From Cohnella lupini (GTDB lineage Bacteria > Bacillota > Bacilli > Paenibacillales > Paenibacillaceae), in the NCBI RefSeq assembly GCF_003386205.1, contig NZ_QRDY01000002.1:496001-560000 (forward strand): a stretch of DNA of 64,000 nucleotides, read 5' to 3'. Numbering within the stretch: the first letter of the stretch is position 1; every line of letters starts with the position of its first letter. A program made the translations under genes and the position numbers. The notes beneath the pieces are model-generated. The model worked only from the letters and a program-made list of their open reading frames with translations. It made no database searches and was not told the origin of the DNA. Positions 16,715 to 24,015 of the stretch are shown here, piece by piece.

Positions 16715-16873
16715 TCAATGATCTGGCTCGCTGCTCGTAGTCTCGCACGCTTGTTCGGCGGCCGCTTCGAATTCCTCTTCGTTATCCGATGCCAGCTTGC
16801 TGCCGAACTGGTCTAGCTGGCTTGGGCTGCTGGCAGGTCCGTCATTATCAGGCTTGTTATTTCGTCCCGTCAA
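16715..16873 (-). CDS. Small acidic protein of unknown function
   Basis: Short gene of 52 residues. The TTG start at 16873 is chosen because a near-perfect ribosome binding site (GGAGGTGATTCC) lies directly before it, complementary to the 3' end of 16S rRNA; an upstream in-frame ATG lies inside the RBS. The product is hydrophilic and strongly acidic in its second half (DNEEEFEAAAEQACETTSSEPDH), with no membrane segment or known motif and a single cysteine. Convergent with trxB. I do not recognise a family. The excellent RBS is the main evidence that it is translated. Confidence 0.6.
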   Translation of the reverse strand: MTGRNNKPDNDGPASSPSQLDQFGSKLASDNEEEFEAAAEQACETTSSEPDH

Positions 16874-16944
16874 TGGAATCACCTCCATGAGATAGCATGA
16901 CCCAAATGCTTCCTTCCTATCATGAGCCGTGGGGATAACAAGTA

Positions 16945-16997
16945 TTGACATCAGTTTGTCATATAGATAGTATCTTTATATATAATAGATATTATCT
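16945..16997 (+). promoter_or_regulatory. Promoter and twin palindromic operators of the GntR-dgoD operon
   Basis: -35 TTGACA (16945-16950), 17-bp spacer, -10 TAGTAT (16968-16973). Two perfect 11-bp palindromes of the form AGATANTATCT occur: AGATAGTATCT at 16965-16975, covering the -10, and AGATATTATCT at 16987-16997, 22 bp (two helical turns) downstream. This is a good candidate site for autorepression by the GntR/FadR-type regulator encoded next. Confidence 0.72.
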
Positions 16998-17029
16998 TTA
17001 AGTCGAATCAGCGAAAGAGGTAAGCCGCG

Positions 17030-17710
17030 ATGAAGAAATTAGCCCATGAGGACATTATCGAGAAAATGAAGTCGAGAATGCGCTCGGGAGAATGGAAGCC
17101 GGGCGATCGACTTCCGACGATACAACAGCTTTCCCTGGAATACAAGCTCAGCATTACGGCGGTTCGAGAAGCTTTGCGCGTAATGGCTGATCATCGAATC
17201 GTGAGCATCGAGCACGGACGCGGCGTGTTCGTAAGCAATAATCCCCAGCTTCTCGAGGATCCGATGGGAGGACTGAGAGATAGCGAGCAAGGAAGCTTAT
17301 TGCAGCTTCTAGAAGCGAGGTTGGTCGTCGAACCGGAGCTTGCGGCATTCTGCGCGACGAGAGCAACGGCCTCTCAAACGAGTAACCTGAGAGAGCTTGC
17401 CGAACGGATGGAACTGGAAATGAAGCAAGGCGGTGACCACTTCGGCACGGATGTCCTATTCCATCAGACGATCGCGGAAGGCGCGGACAATCCGCTGCTT
17501 GCCGAAATGCTGTCGGTCATCTCCGATTTGTCCGCGCAGGGCAGGCGGGATACGGATAAGCTGCCCAACATGCCGCAGAAAGCGGTCGGATATCATCGGC
17601 TAATCGCGATCGCCATCGAGGAAAGGCAGGCGGAGCAAGCCCGCGGTCTGATGAAGTCGCATATTCAAGACATGATTAACGCCGTCAAAGAGAGTGGGAA
17701 ATTCAAATGA
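17030..17710 (+). CDS. GntR/FadR-family transcriptional regulator
   Basis: Repressor-type regulator, 226 residues. N-terminal winged helix (about 5-70: [33 protein letters not shown] then EHGRGVFV) and C-terminal all-helical FCD ligand-binding domain (about 90-215) with the conserved E and H positions in [28 protein letters not shown] and [15 protein letters not shown] regulators usually sense sugar acids or organic acids. It overlaps the downstream galactonate dehydratase by 4 bp (ATGA), so that enzyme is very likely its target. Palindromic operators sit over its own promoter (16965-16997). Inducer inferred to be D-galactonate or a related acid. Confidence 0.9.
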   Translation: MKKLAHEDIIEKMKSRMRSGEWKPGDRLPTIQQLSLEYKLSITAVREALRVMADHRIVSIEHGRGVFVSNNPQLLEDPMGGLRDSEQGSLLQLLEARLVVEPELAAFCATRATASQTSNLRELAERMELEMKQGGDHFGTDVLFHQTIAEGADNPLLAEMLSVISDLSAQGRRDTDKLPNMPQKAVGYHRLIAIAIEERQAEQARGLMKSHIQDMINAVKESGKFK

Positions 17711-18855
17711 AAATCACGAAAATGGAAACGTTCGTTGTCCCTCCGCGTTGGTTGTTCTTGAAGGTGGAAACGGACGAGGGCATCGTCGGATGGGGAGAGC
17801 CTATCGTCGAGGGCAAGGCGCATACGGTTAAAGCGGCCGTAGAAGAATTAAGCGAATATTTGATCGGGAAGGACCCTCTCAATATCGAGGACCATTGGCA
17901 GGTTATGTACAGAGGCGGGTTCTATAGAGGCGGCGCGATTCTGATGAGCGCTATCGCGGGAATCGATCAAGCGTTGTGGGATATAAAAGGTAAATATCAT
18001 AACGCACCGATCCATCAACTGATGGGAGGCGCCTGCCGCGATAAGATCAAGGTCTATTCTTGGATCGGAGGCGATCGCCCGGCGGACGTTGGCGCAGCCG
18101 CGTTGCACGCTCATGCGGAGGGGTTTACCGCGATTAAGATGAATGCTACGGAGGAGCTCCAATACGTCGATTCGTACGCCAAAATCGATCAGGTGCTCGA
18201 GCGCGTCGCGGCGGTACGGGGTGCGGCCGGTGCGCATATGGGAATCGGTATCGATTTTCACGGAAGGGTACATAAGCCGATGGCGAAAATATTAGCCAAA
18301 GAACTCGAAGCTTTTCGTCCGATGTTTATCGAAGAGCCCGTTTTGCCCGAAAACAACGAAGCTCTCCGCGAAATCGCGAACGCCACTTCCATTCCGATCG
18401 CCACGGGCGAAAGGATGTTCTCCAGGTGGGAGTTTAAGAAGCTGTTGGCCGACGGTTACGTCGACATTATCCAACCGGACGTCTCCCATGCCGGAGGTAT
18501 TACGGAATGCAAGAAGATTGCTTCGATGGCGGAAGCTTACGACGTGGCGCTTGCTCCTCATTGCCCGCTTGGACCGATCGCTCTGGCAGCATGCTTGCAA
18601 GTTGACGCGACATGCCATAATGCTTTTATCCAGGAACAAAGCTTGGGCATTCATTATAATAAAGGCAACGACCTGCTCGATTATTTAAAAGACAGTTCCG
18701 TCTTCGCATACACGAACGGATTCGTATCGATACCTGCGGGTCCCGGACTTGGTATCGAAATCGACGAAGCGCACGTTCGCAAAATGGCGGAGATCGGGCA
18801 TAATTGGTCCAATCCGTTATGGAGGCACCAAGACGGCAGCGTCGCGGAATGGTGA
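17707..18855 (+). CDS. dgoD: D-galactonate dehydratase
   Basis: Enolase-superfamily enzyme converting D-galactonate to 2-keto-3-deoxygalactonate, 382 residues. The key residues fall at the same positions as in the E. coli enzyme (from memory): D183 and H185 in GIDFHGR, E209 in IEEP, E235 in TGERMF, H285 in [15 protein letters not shown] near the C-terminus is also typical. It starts inside the stop of the GntR gene (ATGA). The later steps of the De Ley-Doudoroff route (kinase, aldolase) are not in the window. Other sugar-acid dehydratases share this fold, but residue-by-residue agreement makes galactonate the best call. Confidence 0.88.
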   Translation: MKITKMETFVVPPRWLFLKVETDEGIVGWGEPIVEGKAHTVKAAVEELSEYLIGKDPLNIEDHWQVMYRGGFYRGGAILMSAIAGIDQALWDIKGKYHNAPIHQLMGGACRDKIKVYSWIGGDRPADVGAAALHAHAEGFTAIKMNATEELQYVDSYAKIDQVLERVAAVRGAAGAHMGIGIDFHGRVHKPMAKILAKELEAFRPMFIEEPVLPENNEALREIANATSIPIATGERMFSRWEFKKLLADGYVDIIQPDVSHAGGITECKKIASMAEAYDVALAPHCPLGPIALAACLQVDATCHNAFIQEQSLGIHYNKGNDLLDYLKDSSVFAYTNGFVSIPAGPGLGIEIDEAHVRKMAEIGHNWSNPLWRHQDGSVAEW

Positions 18856-19017
18856 AAACAGAGTAACCCGTCGAAACCGGGTAGATCAGGCCGATGCCGA
18901 CCACCCGAACGGTGGAGGAATCAGCAGTGATAATCAAGTAGTCGGTTACTTGAAGAGCAGGAGACGGCGATTGCTCGTCTCGAGCTGTTGGGTTTACGGA
19001 GGTGCGAGTTGACCATG

Positions 19018-19062
19018 AAAAAAAGCCGTCACTCCAGTCCCCAAGGACCGAAGAGACGGCTT
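19018..19062 (-). terminator. Terminator of the peroxiredoxin gene
   Basis: Read on the minus strand, AAGCCGTC (19062-19055) pairs with GACGGCTT (19030-19023) and is followed by a T-run (19024-19018). The stem has a long, partly self-complementary loop. It lies 17 bp after the peroxiredoxin stop. On the plus strand it could also stop read-through from dgoD (GACGGCTTGTTTT). Confidence 0.75.
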
Positions 19063-19078
19063 GTTTTCGCGCATGCGC

Positions 19079-19636
19079 TTAGCCCAAAGTTTTATCGCCT
19101 TTGCGCCAACCGACCGGGCACAGGCCGCCGGATTGCAGGGCTTCTAGGATACGGACGGTTTCTTCCACGCTGCGGCCGACGTTCATGTCGGTTACGACTT
19201 GATAGCGAATGATGCCTTCGGGATCGATGATGAACAAACCACGATGAGCGGCACCCGTTTTCTCGTCCAATACGCCGTAAGCGCGGGCGGTTTCTTTCGT
19301 AAAGTCGGAAACCATAGGATAACGGATAGATCCGATTCCTCCTTGATCCCGAGGGGTATTGATCCAGGCTTTGTGAGAGTACACGCTATCGGTCGAAGCG
19401 CCGATGATATCGCAGTTCAGATCCCGGAACGTGCCCGTCGATTCGTTAAACGCGATAATTTCCGTCGGACAAACGGTCGTGAAATCGTGAGGCCAGAAGA
19501 AAAACATAACCCAACGGCCCCGGTAATCCGCCAGATTGATATTCTCGCCGAGCGTGTCCAAATTTTTGGTGGATGGAAGATCGAAGTTGGGGGCTAGTTC
19601 CCCGATTTTAGCGATTTTTTGGATGTTTTCCGTCAT
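19079..19636 (-). CDS. 2-Cys peroxiredoxin (AhpC/TSA family)
   Basis: Thiol peroxidase reducing H2O2 and organic peroxides, 185 residues. The thioredoxin-like fold carries the peroxidatic cysteine in DFTTVCPTEI (C56, with T53 and P57) and the resolving cysteine in GGLCPVGW (C173), a typical 2-Cys arrangement. No ahpF gene is adjacent; thioredoxin/TrxB would be the natural reductant and trxB lies 3 kb away with a matching promoter. Upstream it has a PerR-type box (19665-19679) as well as the CTTCAT repeats (19697-19762), suggesting dual control. Similar to the YkuU-like group of Bacillus. Confidence 0.93.
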   Translation of the reverse strand: MTENIQKIAKIGELAPNFDLPSTKNLDTLGENINLADYRGRWVMFFFWPHDFTTVCPTEIIAFNESTGTFRDLNCDIIGASTDSVYSHKAWINTPRDQGGIGSIRYPMVSDFTKETARAYGVLDEKTGAAHRGLFIIDPEGIIRYQVVTDMNVGRSVEETVRILEALQSGGLCPVGWRKGDKTLG

Positions 19637-19664
19637 GAATGTAACACTCCTCGTGTTTTTATAA

Positions 19665-19679
19665 TTAAACTAAATCTAA
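19665..19679 (-). promoter_or_regulatory. PerR/Fur-type box in peroxiredoxin leader
   Basis: TTAAACTAAATCTAA (plus strand), an imperfect 7-1-7 inverted repeat resembling the PerR box. It lies between the -10 (19697-19702) and the start codon, a place suited to repression. The identical 15-mer (reverse complement) lies before the perR-like gene at 20917-20931. Confidence 0.65.
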
Positions 19680-19696
19680 CTTTTGGCCGTAAAAAA

Positions 19697-19762
19697 ATCA
19701 TACCCCATGACGGCTTTCGCTGCATGAAGGTATGATTAAGGTTACATGAAGATCTCATGAAC
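19697..19762 (-). promoter_or_regulatory. Peroxiredoxin promoter with four 11-bp-spaced CTTCAT-type repeats
   Basis: On the minus strand: GTTCAT (19762-19757), CTTCAT (19751-19746), CTTAAT (19740-19735), CTTCAT (19729-19724), exact 11-bp period, then -10 TATGAT (19702-19697) and TTTTTTTA. The distance from the last repeat to the -10 is the same 27 bp as at trxB, and flanking ATACCTTCATGCAGC and TATGATTTTTTTA are identical. The candidate binder is the OmpR-type regulator encoded immediately upstream. Confidence 0.75.
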
Positions 19763-19768
19763 ATGTGA

Positions 19769-20524
19769 TTATCGATCGGCCAAACGATACCCGGCACCCC
19801 GAACGGTCGCGATATAACGAGGCTCCTTCGGATCGTCGTCCAGCTTGCTGCGCAAGCTTCGGATGTGGACGTCCACCGCGTTGCTGCCGCCGAAATAGTG
19901 CTCGCCCCATACGCTATTCAAAAGCTCTTGACGGGTTAAGACTTTCCCGTCCGCGGCGATTATCGTTCTAAGAAGATCGTATTCGGTTTTCGTAAGCTCG
20001 ACTCTCGAACCTCCGCGGGTAACGGTCATGCGATCGGGATCGAGCACGATCTCTTTGAAAACGTAGTTGCGCGCATCTTCCGCAGGCGCGGTGTACTGTA
20101 AGGAAAGCTGTTGGATCTTCGCGATGACTTCTCCGATCGGTCCCGGCCATTTAACCCATTCTTCGGAATGTCCGCTAGCCGAAGGAGCGTCATTCACTAG
20201 CGCGAGAACCGGCGCTGATCCGTCCTGGGACCAAGCGGCCGTTACCGCAGCAGGGAAATCAACGGTACGGTCGACGACGACGATGTTGCCTTGAACCATG
20301 CTCAACAGAGGATCGTCGGCATGATGCAGCAGGAGGACGTCATAGCATTTCTCGGCGAGCTCGGCTACCAACGAGCGCAACGCCGAAGGGCGGGGGCTGA
20401 CGATAAGAATCCGGTTCGTGATCTCGCAATACCCGCCGTCATCGAAGGCGAGGGGCTGCGTTATTGAAATTTCAGGCAAAACGGCCGTGTTGCTTAATGA
20501 ATGGATTTCGTCGCTGATAGGCAT
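19769..20524 (-). CDS. Atypical OmpR-type response regulator (degenerate receiver)
   Basis: DNA-binding regulator, 251 residues. The C-terminal winged helix (about 152-251: YVFKEIVLDPDRMTVTRGGSRVELTKTEYDLLRTI, then NAVDVHIRSLRSKL and IATVRGAGYRL) is canonical OmpR/PhoB type. The receiver-like part (about 36-145) lacks the acidic pair: where DD is expected the sequence reads RILIVSPRPS, and the usual Lys is not clear, although an Asp remains at the phospho-acceptor strand (IVVVDRT, D85). It is thus probably phosphorylation-independent; C33 and C60 are possible thiol sensors (speculative). The start at 20524 has AAGGGAG upstream and lies inside the perR-like gene (31-bp overlap). No kinase is adjacent. 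Confidence 0.8.
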   Translation of the reverse strand: MPISDEIHSLSNTAVLPEISITQPLAFDDGGYCEITNRILIVSPRPSALRSLVAELAEKCYDVLLLHHADDPLLSMVQGNIVVVDRTVDFPAAVTAAWSQDGSAPVLALVNDAPSASGHSEEWVKWPGPIGEVIAKIQQLSLQYTAPAEDARNYVFKEIVLDPDRMTVTRGGSRVELTKTEYDLLRTIIAADGKVLTRQELLNSVWGEHYFGGSNAVDVHIRSLRSKLDDDPKEPRYIATVRGAGYRLADR

Positions 20525-20898
20525 TCTTCGCACACTCCCTTGAACAAAATCTGCTCCTTCGTTATCTCGTATCCGGTCTGCTTGGATATCGTAAGCAGCC
20601 AATCGGAAGGAGTCTCCGCGAATACTTCGTCCACTTTGCCGCAGGAGGTGCAGACGATATGCTGGTGATCCTCCGTACGCGCATCGTATCGGCTCGCGTC
20701 CCCTTCCAGCTTAAGCTCGTGAACCAAGCCCTCTTCCGTCAAGTATTTAAGCGTATTATAAACCGTCGCATAAGCGAAGTTATGTCCGCCGGCTTTCAGC
20801 CTCTCGATAATATCCGCCGCCGTCGGGTGGTCCTGCGCGGTTGCCAGAATGTCGTAAATCGTTCTGCGCTGCACGGTCATGGCTCCGGCTTTCCTCAT
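20494..20898 (-). CDS. perR: Fur-family repressor, PerR-like
   Basis: Metal-dependent repressor, 134 residues. The winged helix (about 8-70) includes HPTAADIIERL, as in PerR, with H24 at the position of the PerR regulatory His. The C-terminal part has the DHQHIVCTSCG block (H78, H80) and the two Zn-binding pairs C83/C86 and C123/C126. ATG at 20898 is preferred, with AAGGGG 9 bp upstream. A PerR-type box (20917-20931) sits before it, so autoregulation is likely. Its gene overlaps the following response regulator and both face the peroxiredoxin. PerR, rather than Fur or Zur, is inferred from the peroxide-related neighbours. Confidence 0.82.
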   Translation of the reverse strand: MRKAGAMTVQRRTIYDILATAQDHPTAADIIERLKAGGHNFAYATVYNTLKYLTEEGLVHELKLEGDASRYDARTEDHQHIVCTSCGKVDEVFAETPSDWLLTISKQTGYEITKEQILFKGVCEECLSATKSIH

Positions 20899-20916
20899 CG
20901 CATTCAACCCCTTAAT

Positions 20917-20931
20917 TTAGATTTAGTTTAA
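20917..20931 (-). promoter_or_regulatory. perR: PerR/Fur-type box before perR-like gene
   Basis: TTAGATTTAGTTTAA on the plus strand, the exact reverse complement of the 15-mer in the peroxiredoxin leader, located 18 bp before the chosen ATG. It supports autoregulation and common control of the two genes. Confidence 0.65.
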
Positions 20932-21085
20932 GTTTAACGAAATAAGGCGACGTAGTCAACGCTAAAGTAGCATGCTGCCGACGGCGAAAGCTGTTTTTTA
21001 AACAGTTCCCCCGGATAAACGGCTTAATCTCCGTTCTCTTTTCTTCTATAGTAGAAGGAAAACCTTTCTCCAGGGAGGAGCCTTA

Positions 21086-22195
21086 GTGGTGACGAAAGCT
21101 TGGAAATTCGACTTCGGCATCGGCGATGCGGATGTCGGATACACGAAAATTACGGACAAGACGGATTATCTTCCCGAGCGAGGCTACGGATTTACGGATA
21201 TTTCGCGGGTGACGGCCCGGGATAGAAAGCAACCCGACTCATTGAAACGCGACATGTGCATCCCGGCGGATGCCTCCTTCCGGGTTGACGTACCGAACGG
21301 GAATTATATGATTACGGTAGGCATGGGAGATTGGATATTACCTTCTTGCACGACTTTGAAAGCTAATCCGGGCAGACTGCTGTTCCATAATAAGGCCGTG
21401 ACCGCAGGTCAATACGTCAAGGAATCGGTGGCGGTATACGTGAGGGACGAAGCGCTGATCTTGACTTTTTCCGGACCGGTCCCGAGGATCAATGCTTTGG
21501 AAATAGAAGCGGCTCCTAATGCGATCAACTTATATCTTGCCGGAGATTCAACGGTTACGGACCAGCCGGATAACGGCTTTCCTTACGCCGGATGGGGACA
21601 AATGCTGCCGCGATTGCTGAAGCACGACGTCGTCGTCGCCAATCATGCCGAATCCGGACGCAGCTCGAAGAGCTTCATAAACGAAGGAAGGCTAGAAGCG
21701 ATCGTTCAAGAGATCAAAGCTAACGACTACCTGTTCATTCAATTCGGCCATAACGACCAGAAGACGGATGAGCCGCGGTATACGGAACCTCATACGACGT
21801 ACAAGGAATATCTGCGTCAATATATAGACGGCGCCCGCGCCGTTGGAGCTCATCCGGTGCTAGTTACTTCGGTGCACCGGCGGTTTTTCGAAAAGAACGG
21901 ACAGCTAAAGGATACGCATGGTCCCTATTTGCAATCCGTTCGCGAGTTGTCCGGCGAACTGGAAGTTCCTTTGATCGATCTAGCCGAGAAGAGCAAGAGG
22001 CTGTTCGAAGAATTAGGCGAGGAGGAGAGCAAATCGCTCTTCATGTGGGGGGCTCCGGGCGAATTCGCTTTTTTTCCGAACGGAGTCGAGGATAACACCC
22101 ACTTTCAGGAGCAGGGAGCGATTCGCATCGCAGCTCTAGTCGCCGAAGGAATACGGGAAGCATCCATCTGGCCGCTGTCTATGTATCTACGCTGA
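21086..22195 (+). CDS. Rhamnogalacturonan acetylesterase (SGNH hydrolase)
   Basis: CE12-type deacetylase expected to remove acetyl groups from rhamnogalacturonan I, 369 residues. An N-terminal beta-sandwich (about 1-145, starting AWKFDFGIGDADVGYTKI) precedes the SGNH catalytic domain: GDSTVTD with nucleophile S155, the GRSSKSF block, FGHNDQK with N223, and the D336-x-x-H339 pair in DNTHFQEQGA. GTG start at 21086 with GGGAGGAG 5 bp upstream. There is no signal peptide, so it acts on imported oligosaccharides. It precedes a YesM/YesN pair, an importer and a GH105 enzyme, like the Bacillus yes locus. Confidence 0.88.
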   Translation: MVTKAWKFDFGIGDADVGYTKITDKTDYLPERGYGFTDISRVTARDRKQPDSLKRDMCIPADASFRVDVPNGNYMITVGMGDWILPSCTTLKANPGRLLFHNKAVTAGQYVKESVAVYVRDEALILTFSGPVPRINALEIEAAPNAINLYLAGDSTVTDQPDNGFPYAGWGQMLPRLLKHDVVVANHAESGRSSKSFINEGRLEAIVQEIKANDYLFIQFGHNDQKTDEPRYTEPHTTYKEYLRQYIDGARAVGAHPVLVTSVHRRFFEKNGQLKDTHGPYLQSVRELSGELEVPLIDLAEKSKRLFEELGEEESKSLFMWGAPGEFAFFPNGVEDNTHFQEQGAIRIAALVAEGIREASIWPLSMYLR

Positions 22196-22267
22196 ACGAG
22201 CGTCGATTTTTTTGGTAGGATAGGAGATAGGCAACTCTATCTCATTCCGGGGAAGGAATTTTCGAAC

Positions 22268-24013
22268 ATGCAGAAATGGTTCCGGTCCTTTCGGCACATG
22301 AAGATCAAAAATAAAATATCCGTTCTCTTCGCGTTGATTATCGCCGTCACTTTTTCTTTTACCTTTCTCGTGCAGCAATACGCATTCTCCATATACGATG
22401 GCCAGCTCTACGACAAATCCGCCCAAGTTCTCAACCTTTCCTCCGCGGCGATCGAAACGAAGCTTGGCCGAATCGATCAGATGTCGTACGACATCATCGC
22501 GGACATCCAGCTCCAAAGCACGCTGCTTTCCCTGAAGAACGCGGAGTCCGAGTACGACCAGCATATTTTGCGGCAAAAGGTCATCGATCGTCTGCTGACG
22601 TACGCGGGATCGGAGCCGACTATCTATTCGATTCAGCTGTTCGATTCGCACGGCAAAGAGAACGGCGCAGGTAACGTCGCCCCGATCGACCCGGACAAAA
22701 GCCGAAAAATCATGACTCTCACCAAGGAAGCCGAAGGGGATAGCCGCTGGATTTTTCCGGACGAGCAGGATGCGGCGCTCATTACGGCGAGGGAAATTCG
22801 CTCGTTCAGCAATACGAATTTCGACCTCGAATTTCTGGGCACGCTCGTCATACGAATCAATATCGGCAAAATCGCCCAGCAATTCTCGGAGGCGGAAGGC
22901 GATTTGATCCTTTTCTCGGGAGAAGAAATTATCTACCCGAAGGAGCCGTTATTCCGGTTGGCGGATATAAGAAGGTCCATCGGGACGTCCAAGGGGTATT
23001 TTACGCAGAAAGTAGCCGACCACACCTATTTTATCTCCTATTCGAACTCGTCTAACACCGGATGGACTTATATGAATATTACGCCGTTCAACCAAGTTTT
23101 CGAGCGGGTTATCTTTATTAAAGAGCTTGTCGTATTCGTGTTCATTGCCATTTTCGCGCTCGTTATATTGCTTGGATTCCGTTTCTCGGGAAGCTTGACC
23201 CGCCCGATCGACAATTTGATCGCGCGAATGAAGATGGCGGAGAAAGGGAATTTCGCCGGCGCCCACTTGCAAACCGTAGACGACACTCCGATGTCCATGG
23301 ACGAGATGGGATTGCTGCACCGCACCTTCCGGCTAATGGTCGAAAGGATCAACACCCTTATAACGGAAAATTACGCGAACCAGCTGCTGATCAAGGAAAC
23401 GGAATTCAAAGCCTTGCAGGCGCAGATCAATCCGCACTTTCTGTACAATACGCTTGAGTCCATTAATTGGCTTGCCAAGGTCAACAAGCAGACGCAAATC
23501 TCGAACATGGTAGAATCGCTTGGGTTCTTGTTGCGGAATTCCATCAATATGAAGGCTGAAATCCTGACTTTGGGCGAAGAACTGGAAGTCGTCAAGAGTT
23601 ACGTCACGATTCAGAAGTACAGGTTCGACGATCGGTTGAACTTCAAGCAGGACGTTCCGGACGAACTGCTTCATCACCGGTTGCCGAAGCTGACGTTGCA
23701 GCCGCTGCTGGAGAACGCGATCCAATACGCTCTCGAGCCGACGATCGGAACGAGCACGATTACCGTTAAAGCGGAGCTTCGCGAGGAAGGATTCTGCATC
23801 GTAGTCGAGGATGACGGTCCGGGCATGCTTCAAGATACGCTCGAGCGGCTGCGCAACGGGGAAATGAAAGCCAAAGGAAAAGGAATCGGCTTGTTGAACA
23901 TAGACGAGCGCATCAAGATCGCGTTCGGCGAGCAGTACGGAATTCGAATCGACGGCAGTCGCGAACGCGGAACCCGCATCATGATCGTCCTGCCGCGCGA
24001 AGAGGAGGAATAA
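22268..24013 (+). CDS. YesM-type sensor histidine kinase
   Basis: Membrane sensor, 581 residues. First membrane segment about residues 15-40, an extracellular sensing domain of about 240 residues, second membrane segment about 283-306 (LVVFVFIAIFALVILLGFRF), HAMP linker, then the His_kinase domain with QINPHFLYNTLE (H390) and the HATPase blocks LQPLLENAIQYAL and GKGIGLLNIDERI. The kinase is 3 bp upstream of its YesN-type partner. It likely senses an extracellular pectin fragment, possibly through the nearby binding protein, and drives transcription of the importer operons at 25683 and 27226. Confidence 0.92.
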   Translation: MQKWFRSFRHMKIKNKISVLFALIIAVTFSFTFLVQQYAFSIYDGQLYDKSAQVLNLSSAAIETKLGRIDQMSYDIIADIQLQSTLLSLKNAESEYDQHILRQKVIDRLLTYAGSEPTIYSIQLFDSHGKENGAGNVAPIDPDKSRKIMTLTKEAEGDSRWIFPDEQDAALITAREIRSFSNTNFDLEFLGTLVIRINIGKIAQQFSEAEGDLILFSGEEIIYPKEPLFRLADIRRSIGTSKGYFTQKVADHTYFISYSNSSNTGWTYMNITPFNQVFERVIFIKELVVFVFIAIFALVILLGFRFSGSLTRPIDNLIARMKMAEKGNFAGAHLQTVDDTPMSMDEMGLLHRTFRLMVERINTLITENYANQLLIKETEFKALQAQINPHFLYNTLESINWLAKVNKQTQISNMVESLGFLLRNSINMKAEILTLGEELEVVKSYVTIQKYRFDDRLNFKQDVPDELLHHRLPKLTLQPLLENAIQYALEPTIGTSTITVKAELREEGFCIVVEDDGPGMLQDTLERLRNGEMKAKGKGIGLLNIDERIKIAFGEQYGIRIDGSRERGTRIMIVLPREEEE

Positions 24014-24015
24014 CG

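Noticed and set aside
18856..19017. Possible riboswitch or small RNA between dgoD and the peroxiredoxin terminator
   Set aside because: Apart from a few short GC-rich complementary pieces I see no known riboswitch core or promoter, and it lies at the 3' side of both flanking genes.
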